From: Numida meleagris
Lineage: Eukaryota > Chordata > Aves > Galliformes > Numididae
Direction of reading: 5' to 3'
Assembly (NCBI RefSeq): GCF_002078875.1
Contig: NC_034438.1
Location: 23,015,030 to 23,079,029, forward strand
DNA: 64,000 nt
Below the pieces are notes generated by a model. That model was given only the letters and a program-made list of their open reading frames with translations, was not told the DNA's origin and made no database searches. Below, in pieces: positions 45,833-58,882 of the stretch; position 1 is the first letter of the stretch, and each line of letters starts with the position of its first letter. The translations under genes and the position numbers were made by a program.

Positions 45833-48800
45833 GTAAGTATTTGCAGAGGGGAGGGAGGCCTCTTGTTTCATTTGGGATGGCCAGAAGCCTCTAAACTGGT
45901 TCGGCTGCTCCTGAAACTGCAGCATTGTGGCTATTTACAAACCAGCCCTCTTACTTCTACCAGATGCTTTCCTTTTGGGTGAAAAAGGGGCTGCTCATCA
46001 CTCTGATCAAAGGAGGTCAGTGAACATGGGAAACTACAAGATGTATGAGAGGCTTTAGGAACAGATCTCAGTCTTGGCTGCCTCTAATAGCTGCGACATA
46101 ACTGAAATCATGAAACTGTCCTTGTTTCGCTTCAGATCAAAGCACTGCAATCTGCTCCCCATCTTACTACTTCTTCCAGATAATTGGGGACAAGCACAGC
46201 AGGACACCGTCTGACACTTCTAAATAAATTCTTAATGCAGAGATTCCTCTTCAAAGCATTCCCCCTTTGCCGTCCCCAGCGGTTCTGCTTCGCAGATGGA
46301 AGGAAGACATTTTGTTTTCACAACTTCTGCTGTTACCGTTTGATTCTCCCCTGGGTATCGCGTTTTCCAGGATTACTGTAGCAGTAATATTAGTTTTGGA
46401 AAGAGGAAAATGCACTGGTCTGTTCTTGGAAATCTTAAGTAGTGCTTTGTGCAAGGAGGAGCACTGCAGTGCTGTGGCCGCTGTGTGCAGTACCTTGAGG
46501 AGTAACTTGATGTGGTGATGACTGTGTGAAAGTGAGCCTTTCCAGGTACAAGGCTGCACCCTAGGAAAGCATTAGACACTGTTATCTGCATCAAGGAACG
46601 GGCAACAGCACAGAAACAAAGCACGTCTCATCCTGAAGCCCACCAGAATATTTGGTGTCTTGCGGAGATATATTCAGTGACTGCAGGTATCTCTTTTCTT
46701 TGCCCACATCTGTCTATGGCTGTTGGTGAGAAAAGCATCTGTAGAAAGGGGTCTTTCTGGTCAGCTTCAGGGTATAAATATTCAAAGGTTCCCTCTACCT
46801 GCTGGAAGAGAGGCGTTCACTGAGGTGCTACACTGCACCTTCCAGCATGCTCTGGTCTTCAGTAATGCAGGAGAATAGAACCACAAGGGTATTGCAAATA
46901 CTGTCTGTGACTTTTAGGCTGGAGAACTGTTTTTTCAGCACATTGGCAGAGGGAGTTTACTGGTGGACAGCAGGCCTCCCTATGGGTTCATGTGGATTTA
47001 AAATCAGTGTGTGGATGATGTGGCATGATGCTGAACTAGTCTCTAGAAGAATGCCAGCAAGTGGTGTACTGGCTTATGTAAAGTCCAGCAGGTAAATACC
47101 ATGTTAAACATGTGAAACTAATGACTTTTTATGAGACTTCTGGGCCAAAGTATGATGATACATTGATGGTATTAACACATGCAAGAAAAGTATTCTTTTC
47201 AAGGATCCCAGCATTAAACATTTCCTCTAAGCATAAATTTTACTTCAGCCCTGCAGGTAGATTGTGACTTCACTTTTCCCAACACTATTAGACTATCTAG
47301 CTTTATCTAGAGATCTAGTGCATATCCGCTGGGAGACTTTTTTTGAATTTGAGAACTTTCCAAGGAAAAACAAATGTTTATGATTTATAAAACCATTCCT
47401 TATAACTGTTATACCCATTCACTCTCCTATATTATCTCAAAAAATCTTCATTTTAATATCAATGATGTCCTTAGGATCTTTCTGTCCAGAGAAGCTGTAC
47501 AGCTTGACAGACAACTAGATCCGTATTCGAGTGCTAGTTCAGCATTGTGCACTTCTCTTTTTCAGTTTTGATCCCCAGTGTATTACAAATACTATCAGTA
47601 TATCTAATTTGCGGAGAAGCATAGGAGAGACAGAGAAGTGGAGAAGAGCAGACAGAAGAGGAGAATGTTGCCATGTGCTGTGTGTCTGCACCTGAAGACT
47701 AATTCTCTATTTAGCTTCCTGAAGGCCTGGGTGCTATTCTATCTGTGGACATTTATGTAAGGAAAAAAGGAAAACAATAATATTTACCCCAAACTTCATT
47801 TTCTTAAAGGGGTATGTTTGCTTAGTTATTTATCTAAAGAGTGGAAATTGACTTATTTGAATTTGTTATTAGGTAGAACATAATCTCCCTCACAGAAAGA
47901 GGGATAAATTAAAGTATGCTTAAAATGCATTTTAGGAAATGACCTTTCAGTGGATGATGTAGTGTACCTGTAGTGTGTTACAGAAAGCCATAGAGTACAA
48001 GAAAAGTGACCAACTGTATCAACAGACTCAGAGACAAGTGGCAAGCAGACATTTTGTTTTAATTTTCTTTTGTGACAGGCTTAACTTTTGGTGGGTTGTC
48101 ATGAGGAACTGGATTTGCTATTACCTTTTGACTTTCCCAGCTGTATTCTTATTCCTTCTGTCTGTGCTGTCTGTCGCTTCAGGCGATTTCAGTCTTCAGC
48201 ACAGATGAGAAAGCAAACAACTCCTGACATCCAAAGCCAGATTAAAACAAAGCCCCTCTGAAAGAGTTTTGGCCCCTTTTCCCCCTGTTCTGCCATACTC
48301 TGTCTTGGATTAGAGATAATCTTTATTCAAGTTCTACATGCTGTCCCCAGCCAGCAGACTTTAAAAGACCAACAGTGGATGCATAATTAGTTGTCCTTAC
48401 TAGTTAGGTGGGATTGAACTACATCTTTGGGATGTCAGAAGAAAATGAGTTTGCTTTATAATTCCAAAAAGGGGGGTGATTTTGGTAAGCAGAACTTTAC
48501 ATCCAGTGCCTGGAAATTTTTCAGAGATTATTGAGAGGGATGTATAAATTTTTGAAACAAATTCAAAGGTTGCACAAAGCGTGCTTTCTATCAGTAATTT
48601 GCATATAATTCTTTTCTGTCTTAGTCTTTCCTGCTCTTTCTCCCAGCTTCCTCATTTTTTTTCTGTGCTCTTGGACCCTCACCATTCTTTGTTCTTGTGG
48701 ACCTTGAAAAGAGGAAATGCAGATGATATCAATTTTGAACAAAAGCAGACAAGGTTATTACCTGCTAAACGGTAATGTGCCAGCCTCCAGACTGAAGAAT

Positions 48801-51800
48801 TATCTCATGTTTGAGGCTCTTTTGTTTAATTTTGGATTTACTTAATTCTAAATCCAAATGTTGACTTCAGAAGTCATTTCAAGGCAAATATTCTCACAGT
48901 GTCTCTGCAGGTACTAAGCAATCAGACTTGTTTTAGAGGCATATTCTCAATGATGCAAACTTTACAGTAGGCTCATGACATGGACAGTATCCTGTTGTTT
49001 AAAAGGAACCATCTGTTAACTTCTGAGAAGCGTATGAACTGCAAAGGAGATGAGATGGCTTTTTTTTTGCTGTAATCAATTGATTTGCTGTAATCAAAAC
49101 TCAAGGGGACTTTCTGTCAGGAGAAAAAGTAAATAAACCTGTTTTCCTGAAACAAGAAGTTTTGCAGGTGGCCTGATGAGATTATTGGTACTTTTTCCAA
49201 ACTGATTTACAAATAATGCTTTGCCAGTTATGCTGCTTGGCCATTTAAAGAATAAATCAGGATGTTTTGAGATAATTCACTTTTTATCTCGAGCTTTCAT
49301 TTTTGGACATTTACAGATTTATACTAAACAACATAATAATAAACCATTAAAAATTGAAATTTAATTTTGAGCAGTGAAAAAGTGATGTGGTATGACATCT
49401 CTTAAGGAGATTTATCAAGAAGATCGTTGGATGCTGCCGAGTATAGCTCTAAAAATTTTTTGTGCCAATACACATGCAATCTTTGTCCATCTTTGTAGAC
49501 TGTCTTCTTTTAAATAAACCTCAACAGCAGAAAAAAATCAGATTAAAGAGCAGTGTACTTTATGCATTTGTGCTTTGAAATCTGATTTTTCCAAAGCTCT
49601 GTGAAGACTGCAAGCAGTAAACTAACTGTGTTTTGGTTGCCATGAACAAATGAGGAATTTGAAAATGTGGAAACAAGAGAGGATAAATTGATCCTGGTGT
49701 TACACAGGAACATCTGTCTGGAGTTTCAAAGGCGGCTAGCTATCAGCTATGGCAGATTTTCTGTCTGGCTGTGTGAGGACTGTGTGAGCTGTTGTGTCTA
49801 TATCTAAGCTGCTATTGTTCTCCTGCTGTGAAATGACAGATGGATGCATCTATTCTGAGAGATTTGTGACTTCTGGCTGACTTGTGCTTTCAGAATTCAT
49901 GCATAATAGAGCTTGTTCTAGTCCTTCAAGAGGGAAGAAAAACACAAATAGGGGGGAAAAAAAACAAAAACGAATGAAACGTATGGTGCCAGTCTGTATT
50001 GGAAATCATCAAAAGTATATTTTTTTCTTTTTGAAGACATCGGTTATTTTTCTGAAGCGGAGCTACTGGCTTTTGGTTTGTTTTTGTAAGGATGTAACAT
50101 ATCCACTGCATATGTATGTATATAGTTTCCTTTTGACTTAGGTAAAAACAAGTTATAATGCTATTCTAAAGTGTTCTGATAGCCAAACAATACTGAAAAT
50201 CTGGATCCTAAATAAAAATAATGGTGAAAGAGGCTGACTGAATTAACAGCTTGAAAAGGGGAAGTGTATATTTCAGAAATACACATTGTATTTCTATTAA
50301 GTTTTCTAATGACATGAGTTTGCTTTACTTCGTATGTAGCATATATATGTTAATTGGGTTAATTAATACGCTGTATGTGTATGAAAACATTGTTTGTCTG
50401 GTAAAGTCTTACTAAAACATTCATCTATCAGTCAGCCCAGATAAATGTATTTTTTATCTTGAACTAAATGATCTTTGCATTTAAAAAAAAAGGGGAATAA
50501 CGAGGCTCTTGGAATATCTAGAGGAAAAGTACTACTGGAATCTCTGGGATCATTGCTACAATACAAAACTGGGTGTTCCTGCTTACACAGTTTGCAGTTG
50601 TTTAGTTTAAATGCTGAAATTCTTTGTTTCCATAATATTTCCTCTGTAAGTCTTTGAATTGCTAAGGCAATCTATTGGTCAAGTATGCACCACTGTAATT
50701 GTTTAAACTGAGAGCTATAAACCATTCTTCCAGAGAGAAGGATCTGTTTAAACAAAGTGTTTATTTAAGCCCTGTACAAACAAATACCTAATGAAGAGCT
50801 ATGTATTGTAGAAAAGAAAAACATGGAGTGGACTGTGGGTCAATGTGCCATCTTTCCAGGTTGTGGTGTTGTCTAGTGAATGGTAGATGTGTATTATTAA
50901 TTGATTGGAAAGCGAGCTACTTAGTTGTATATTTATTTGACTTCTCTTTCCTTATGGTATGCTTTAAACAGGTGTGTTACAGCTTGTCTCTGTGTTACTG
51001 TTAGTTCTGTACAGGATAGCTGAGAGAGTTGTGGAAGCTCCCAAAAGAGGATCAGTCTGAATCAGCAAGCTGATATCCCTGTTGCTCTTCAACTAGTAAG
51101 ATAATGTCAAATCTAATTCATTTATCTGCTGTGTTCTGTGGAAAATAATTTTTCTCCTAAATACATAATTTCTCCAATTCAGGGCAGTGTATCTGAATCC
51201 TAATATAGGTATTACAACTTTTGATCCTCATGCTTTCCTCAGCTTTCCCCGTCCTCAGCTTTGTCTGAGCCCCAGTGAAAGGATTCCTGCCTACTGGAAT
51301 TTATGTTTGCCATAGATCCACATTCTTTGTCATCTATGTTTCTGAATGACTCTGAGATGTTACAGTAAAGGTGTGGTTGATTTCAGCCATTTCTTTCTTG
51401 AACAATAAGGTACAGTTACTGCTGTCAAAAACAAAAAACAGCAACAAAAAGACTTCAAATTCTAAACTTAAGTAACAAAACAAGAACTTTTGTCAGGCGT
51501 AGGGATGAGAAATGTGCTGATATGGTCCTTTTTTGTCTGTGTGTATCACTGTGATTCTCTCTAGTATGCAGAACTCAACTGTGTTCTCCTGACTGGGTTT
51601 TGGGTGAGTCTCTCAGCTGCTCCAGCACTCCAGTGTCTGATGAAGACAGATCACTGTATTGACAGCATCCAGGAGATTTTGGGTCTTGTACTTGCATGAG
51701 TCCTGTAGATGCATTGAGCATGACAACCTGGAATTCTGTAGCAACCATGCACAGTTGCAGGCCTCAAGAAGATAAAACATGAAGTATAAATATTTTACTG

Positions 51801-54599
51801 ATGAATGAGTAGTGGCGAAGGGAATGACTCTACTGTTCTGTGTTTTGAGCTGCAGGTAGATTTGAAGCTACAATGCTTGTGTTAACCTTACTAACATTGT
51901 TGGAGAATTGAAACAGAATGCATGAATGCCAGAAATTGTGTGTGTTACATGAACAGAAAAAATATTTTCTGACTTTTTGACTCTCTTGGTTTTCCTTCTC
52001 TTTAAGATCTTCCTTTTTAATTTTTCTTCTGTTTAGGAGGGAGGAAAAAAGAGAAAAAGAAGCACCTTTTGATGTTTTCCTTATGTGCCTTGAAGACTAA
52101 ATAGGTTAGTGTAACAAATATTTAAATTAGTGCATTTATGATAGGATAGTTACTGGCAATGCTGTCAGGCTACTTTATCTGATTAGATCATAACACATTA
52201 GAGGAGTAATCTCTTTTTCATGTGCTCAATCCAGTGTTCTACCTACATTCTAGGTAACCTGACATTTCCATTTGCTTCAAGGTAGGTACGAAGAAAAAAA
52301 AAGGAAAAAAAAAAAACCCACCTTCTTGCTATTCCTACTGCTTTCTCTGTTTCCTGGCAGGCTGTCAGAATGTCTTTTATGTCTCCTGACCCTGACAGGG
52401 TGAGCTGCCTCACAGTCTCTTGGAGAATTTCCTAACTCCAGGCCTTTTTAGACAAGTTTTGGGAGAACTTGGCAGGAAAGAGACAGTCCTGACTGAAACT
52501 GAGAGCTAACAGGGGATTTCCATTAGTACAATAAGCTCCTGCTGTAGCAATAAGGAGTGCCTCAGACTGGAATGATGGAGACACTGGCTTCCTGCTTTTT
52601 CCTAGCAGAATGGCTGAAGACGATACCCATGTGGGCCCCTGGCTCCTCAGATCAGGCCGAAGAGTCTTGTTAAACATCTGTTTAAACAGTCTGTTTTATT
52701 GCCATTCAACATGTATCTTAAGGTAAGCAATAAGGCTAGCAGCTTAGGTTATTTTTGTTCTCCTAATGTTATTTTATTTTTTGGAATACATTTGACCCAT
52801 CAGTTTCCTTCAGGCGGCTAACTAGAGATTTTCTTCTACTTAGACAACTAGCAGTAACAATTCAGGTGAAGTCCAGTTTCTCATCGTTCTCCTTTATTAT
52901 CCTCTCCAGAGATCTCAGTATACTATTCAAGACTCTGATTAACTTGTTTTTTATTTTTCACAGATCTTAGCTTACTGAGCTCAGATAGAACCTAGGAGTT
53001 ACTAAACCAAATTCAGCATTATCCTTTTCCTTCTTGCCACAGGTCATTTAGTCTGAATCTTCAAAGAGTCTTTGGGAGGGCAGGAGGAGACTGGAGAAGT
53101 ACAAAAACAGAACTGGGTTCCCTACTTCTTTCTAATTTTTTTTAAATAATGGGAAAAATGAAGGGAATTGTAAACCAGTCAGTAAAACCTTAAGAGGAAG
53201 GGAATTGTAAGCTGCTCCATGAAACCTTAATCCTTGCATGATTTTTAAATTGTTGCTCTTTAAGCACCTCTGGGATAATAAAGTTGGTAAACAGCCAGTA
53301 TAGATTTATCAAGAACAGTGTCATACAATTTTAATTTCCTTTCTTGGCAGTGTAGCTAGCCTCATAGATTAAAAGATTAGTAGATGGATGAGATATCTTG
53401 ACTTCGTAATTTCTTTCATGCAATGACTACATGTGCTATTCTTGATGCTATCTCACACATCATTCTTAGAAAATGGCTAAGGAGCATTACATGGAATCAT
53501 TACAAACTGAACACACAAGTGGCTGAGAAAAGGTCTCCAAGTGTAGTTGTTGATGGATCTCTGACATCTAAGAGGGAATTTCAGATAAGGGCAATGTATT
53601 TTCTCTTTGGTGCTCTGTATTCTTATTAGTGACTTGGCTAATAAAGTACAGAGAATGCTGTTGTTCACAAATACAAGCTGGAATGCTGCATTAGCATGGT
53701 GAAAATCAAGATGAATTTAGGATGATGACAAATGATTTTCAAGCTGTGGTCTGCAAATGCAGTGAATCCACCAATTGCATACAAGGAGTAAAGAAGGGTA
53801 GCTAACAAAAACAAGATTGTTTTCAGTACACTCAAATTCACTTCACAGGATCCTGTGCCTCCATTAGAAAATGTAAAGGTGTTCCCATGTGTAAAGTGGC
53901 TGAAAAAACATCGCTGTGACAGTTTGGAGAGGGATCATCCGAAGGCTATCCAAGTCCAAGCTGAACTTTTGCAAGGTGAACACAAGTTAGTATATTTTAC
54001 ACAAATTTTGGAAGAGGAATGAAATGCTGAAGTGCTGTAGCAAAAAAAAAAACAAACAAACCCTGAGGTTTATGACTGATCAACAGCTTGAGATGTATGA
54101 ACAGAGAATGCCACATGTAGAAAATGCAGTAGCTGTTCTTTTCTGCTTTGCACTGATGAGGTCTCAGACACATTACTGTATACAGCTTAGGGTTGCTAGC
54201 TTTACTCTTTTCCTCTTTATTAGTTTTAAAGGACACAGACATATTGAGCTGTGTCTTTTCAAAGCACTTTATTGCAGTTGCTTTCATGATATGACCTGGA
54301 AGAAAATTTTGAAGGAGTGGCTTTTTAATCTCATGTGAAGGAAAAGCAGTGGCTATGGGAGAGACATCTCAGCAAAAGTGAAAAGCTTGATAGGAGGGTA
54401 CTTCTTTTTTCTCTTCTCCCCTCACAGGAGATAGAATGCCTGGGTGAATAATAGAAAAACAAGAAGTGTCTTAGGTATGCAAGTTTCTGTGGTAGCTGCC
54501 TGATATACTCTGGGGTTACGATGTGGTTTAGCCCCCTGCAAGTTCTCAATGACTAACTACATACACAAGTTGTTGAATAGATGACTTAAGTGTTGTGCA
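45833..54599. other. Unique non-coding DNA
   Basis: About 8.8 kb of AT-rich sequence. Overlapping frames of up to 102 codons near 46.25-46.62 kb lie on both strands and have no domain. A-rich runs occur near 49955 and 52290-52316. No transposon is recognised. Confidence 0.5.
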
Positions 54600-54750
54600 A
54601 TAGACTTTGAAATTAGAGGTTTCTGGAAACAGATGAGATGCAAAAAATTTTCGAGGAGGATCTAGCTATGTTTGCATTATCTCACAGTAGGAATTGGATA
54701 AGATGATCTTTCAAAGTCTTTTCTAGTTCTTCTTATGTAGCAATTTAATT
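54600..54750 (+). mobile_element. Old CR1 3' end
   Basis: The diverged text GGAATTGGATAAGATGATCT then TTCAAAGTCTTTTCTAGTTC corresponds to the CR1 end phrase GGACTAGATGATCTTTAAAGGTCCCTTCC. The terminal microsatellite is not preserved. The upstream boundary is approximate. Confidence 0.6.
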
Positions 54751-55934
54751 CAAGGGGAAAACAAACAAGACCTAGCCCCAAAGGAATGAGTGTTCGTGTG
54801 GAAAATGTTATGTCAGAGAACCATGAGGTTGTTTGTTCCTTCAGTGGACTTGCTTGTGACTAGGACCACAAGAGAGTTATTCATCATGGGTGTAGAGCTA
54901 CTCCTGTCTAAAGAAGACAGAGATCCTCAGCCACTTGGGGCAATGTATAAAGTTTGATTTTCCTCATCTCTTCTTAATAACTAAAGTAGTTCTGTCAAAT
55001 TTGTTGTCCTTTTGATCTTGATTTTTGTTTACTATAAGAAACATGTTTTCATATGTCACCTAACTAGCCATCAGGAATCTGAGTTTCTGCAGACATCTAA
55101 GTTGCACTGGTTTTTCAGGCTGAAGCCCACTGGCTATTGAGCATAGTAGTGAATAGAATATGGGCAGCAAATTCTGTCCCAAATAACCATGTGTTTAATT
55201 TCATGACAAAAGTGCCATACTGTGATTAAGTCTTGGTTTGAATTATTTTCCTGTAGGAAAGATACCAGGGTTGATATCAGAGTTGTGAAAAATTTGCCTA
55301 ATGCAAGAAGAATCGTATCACTTAAATAAATGAACAAAACAGTAAAACCACACACATGTGCACACACAAATCATCATAACTCCCAAACAAAAATAACACT
55401 CTACCCCTTTATATGTCTTGACAGAAATTTACATTAACTGAAAGAAAAGTAATATTTCCAACTCAGTTTTTGACTTAAATCTTGGGGTAAGTGACTTTTC
55501 CTGCTCTGCAGTGGGTATGATCAATATACTACACTGGGCTAGTCCTCAGATGTGATCCACGTGTCCAGGCTTGATTTCCACTGAATTTGAAATGCTTTCT
55601 TAAAGCACAACAATATTTAACCACTTCACAGAAGACAACCTCAGATTTTAAAAGTGATTGTACCTAATTTGTTTTGCTGTTTGAGAGCTGGCTGTGGATC
55701 ATGGCTTGTTTCCCAGCAGGGAATAAAATCATAGATATGAGAGAGGTAGGATAACTTTTTTCATTTGTAATTTTCTGTTTCTGACAGAAATGACACATGA
55801 ATCTGTCCAAATCTGTTGTCTTACAGTAAATCATGTTGTTTTTAAAAATTGTGATTAATGCATCTTGTGAATGGGGAGGGGAATAACAATCTATACATTT
55901 TGTGCCGGTCAGTTTGTCTGCATCTATCTAGTAT
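54751..55934. other. Unique non-coding DNA
   Basis: No repeat or gene is recognised. Open frames are all under 80 codons. Confidence 0.45.
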
Positions 55935-56460
55935 TTGGCATGTCTTCCAGTACTACATGGGAGCAGAAGAATAGCCACGTTCTGGTAAGGCCAACTGTCC
56001 ATTTAGCTCAATACTCTTCCCAGAGGCAGCCAAAAAAGATGACTGGGGGGAAAAATTTAAGAAATGCATGAAGTATATATAGTGATTTTTTTTTTCCATG
56101 GTTGAGTCCCTTAATAAGTGGCTTAGGGACCTCCTTAGCAGAAGGTTGCACCCAAGCATTTATGTTTCAAATAAGCAGTAGAGAATCTATCATTCAAGCT
56201 TTTAGTTCTTTTTTGAGTCTACTTATGCTTTGTGTCTAGAGTTTTGCTGCAATGATTCCCTAACTTAGATACCATGTACTGTGAAGAAGCATTTTGTTTC
56301 AGATTTAACACTTCATTGGCTGTCCTCTAGTTTTTGCTGTGTGAAATGTTCCTTGCTGAGTTTTCTGTGTATTAGTCATTCTGCTGGCCTATGTGCCCTC
56401 TCCCTTGGTGATTTTTTTATTTTTACTGAAGACTTCAAATTTGTTTGGTCTTGAAAGGTT
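55935..56460 (-). mobile_element. Ancient CR1 remnant of amniote type
   Basis: A minus-strand CR1 recognisable from its + strand complement: AACTGTCCATTTAGCTCAAT near 55989 (compare the common reptile CR1 phrase about CCATCTAGCCCAGTATCCTG), AGTATATATAGTGATTTTTT, TTAGTTCTTTTTTGAGTCTA near 56199, TACTGTGAAGAAGCATTTTG near 56278, and GGCTGTCCTCTAGTTTTTGC near 56319. These occur in the same order as in turtle and crocodile CR1 elements. The strong divergence indicates an insertion well before the radiation of modern birds. Confidence 0.7.
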
Positions 56461-58574
56461 CAACAGGGCTCCAGTGGAAGTGTCAATCTCACAGCACTGT
56501 AAAAGCGCCACCACCCACTTTGTAGCCAAGACACTGAATTTTTTGCTTATTCACCAGTAAAACTTGGTTGAGATCTCTTCAATAAATTGAGGTTCCATGA
56601 AGTCCAACTAATGCCTATGTGCAATTATTAGATGAGATCTATAAATTAATGAGGAAATAAAGTATGGTACCAAATGATAACTTCCAGAAGTAGAGTGGTG
56701 CCATTGTATGCTGTATATAGTTATTAATGGTATTTTGGTTTTTTTTGAAAGATATTTCTACGTTTTTGCTGCTAAAACAAACCTGTCTGTAGCATGCTTG
56801 TAGTAGCTATTTTGGTTTGGTTTCTCCTTTTATTTTTATATAAAAAAAATTGAGAATACTGAGGGCAATCTTACCATAGCATCTTGCTGTGTTTAAGAAA
56901 CATTCATAAATGACTGTTGTGGCTGAGAAACAAGATGTTATGTAAAATTTCAGTTGAAGAGGAGTAAAATTACTTCAGGAGGTAAAATAACACCTGGCTT
57001 TGTTTCAGAGAAAATAATCCATCTATCTGATCATGAACTGCATCTGAATTGTGACCCAAATTTTTTGAGCCTACAAGCAGAATCTCTCCAAGAAACCTGG
57101 CAGTCCAAGTGTACATCTTTCTTGCCCGTCAGCCAACAATGTGTGTCTTTGATTTCATCACATATTGGGTTTCATAAATCCCCTTTTGGCTGTGCTGTGC
57201 CTTTTTGGCCCTGCACAGAGAAGTGAGGGTAATTTTCCATACAGGAGTGGAAAGGACAATGTATGTATAGGTTTGTGGAAGGTTTTCAGTGTTGTGCAGT
57301 GTGGGGAATTAAGTGAGCAGTGATGAGAGCGAAGAGCTGAGCACAGCAGCTCTACTAAATGTGAGCAAGTTCATAGTGAGGTGGTGGATGGATGTAGAAG
57401 TTCAACAGCGAGGCTGGTGGGATGGGGTCTGTGTGGCCCAGCAAGTGGAAAACATCCCAGTCCTCTTAAGTTGTTCATTTCTATATTAGGAGGAAACTGC
57501 ATTATCCAGTGATTGCAGGGAATAACTAGTGTGTTTTACACAAATGGAAGAAGGGCTCTAAAATACGCTGTCAGGAGTCTTGATAAACTGCAAAGCGCAA
57601 ATGTGACAAAAATAAGCATCATTAGTAGCAGGGCTCATGGAGCTGCTTTAATTAGTTTTCCATAGCTGAGGAGCTCTTTGCCATATAAGGATTTATTTTA
57701 GATGTAAGTTTTCCATTAGCAGCCAAACACTATAAATTTTAATTAAAATAATTTGGGCTTCACTCCTCCAAAAGTTAACGAAATATGACTCTCTTTGTTT
57801 GATTTCCTTATATATTATGTTAGGAACCTTAGAAGTGAGAAAGTTTGCATGGATGATCGGGTTGTTTTTGCAACCTGCTAGCTTGCATGAAGAGTACTAC
57901 ATGTGCAGTTTACATCTTTATACCAGAAGTTGCAAGTTTGCACTAGACTGTGTCATTCTCTACGAGATATTATTTGGAGCTATATGCCATGCAGAATTTT
58001 AAAAGGGGGCAGGCAAAACTCCACAGGGAGTGGAATAAAGAGTAGGCCAGCAGGAGAAAGGAAGGGTCAGTGTCTGTCAAATAATGAGCTTGAAATTTGG
58101 GAGAAATATTTGATGGATGTTTCCTCTGTATGTTTGTCAATGTTGTTTTAAGTTACGGAAGCTGAAAACAAATCACAAGTTTTGTCAAGTAGACTAATGC
58201 TTTCTAACCCAGTGGTCATAAATGATGACTTAAAACATGGCTTTCAAAACAGTGCAAGTGATTGAACTTGTACTATTAACTAATAACTTGCCATGTTTAA
58301 GTTAGACTGTTACAATCTCTTCGTGCTTTTCTACTTTAAATTGTAAAATGTCCCTTTTACTTACAAACAGAATTCTGACTGGAAAGGTTTATAAGCCCAG
58401 TAGATCAAATTTAGAGTAGTATTAAAACTGTAATTAAGTACTTTTAGTGCTTGAAAATTGATTTGTTCTGTAGCAGTCAGTAATAGCTTAAAGTTATGCT
58501 GCTTACACCGGCAGGAGGAATTGAATTAAGCCAGTGCTTAGCACTTTTAACAATTTTACTTTATATATAGTATA
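56461..58574. other. Unique non-coding DNA
   Basis: AT-rich sequence without a recognised gene or transposon. Open frames are all under 91 codons. Confidence 0.5.
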
Positions 58575-58882
58575 TAAATATATACTATATATACTATATA
58601 TACTATATATACTATATATACTATATATACTATATATACTATATATACTATATATACTATATATACTATATANNNNNNNNNNNNNNNNNNNNNNNNNNNN
58701 NNNNNNNNNNNNNNNNNNNNNNNNNNNNNNNNNNNNNNNNNNNNNNNNNNNNNNNNNNNNNNNNNNNNNNNNNNNNNNNNNNNNNNNATATATACTATAT
58801 ATACTATATATACTATATATACTATATATACTATATATACTATATATACTATATATACTATATATACTATATATACTATATA
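58575..58882. repeat. 9-bp (CTATATATA)n tandem array with assembly gap
   Basis: A near-perfect array of the 9-bp unit CTATATATA: ten C-marked units on the left (C at 58585 to 58666) and ten on the right (58795 to 58876), separated by 115 Ns. Because 9 is divisible by 3 the array has open frames (repeating Tyr-Ile-Leu), which is an artefact. The array is highly self-complementary, which explains the sequencing failure. Confidence 0.97.
58673..58787. other. Assembly gap (115 N)
   Basis: A run of Ns wholly inside the 9-bp array. The distance between the flanking C marks (58666 to 58795) is 129, which is not a multiple of 9, so the stated gap size cannot be right if the array is perfect through the gap. 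Confidence 0.99.

Noticed and set aside
48590..48670. Pyrimidine-rich stretch with several AG acceptors
   Set aside because: No matching donor or open frame follows within a normal exon length.
54040..54060. Poly-A followed by CAAACAAAC as a SINE tail
   Set aside because: No SINE body with a Pol III box precedes it, and active SINEs are essentially absent from bird genomes.
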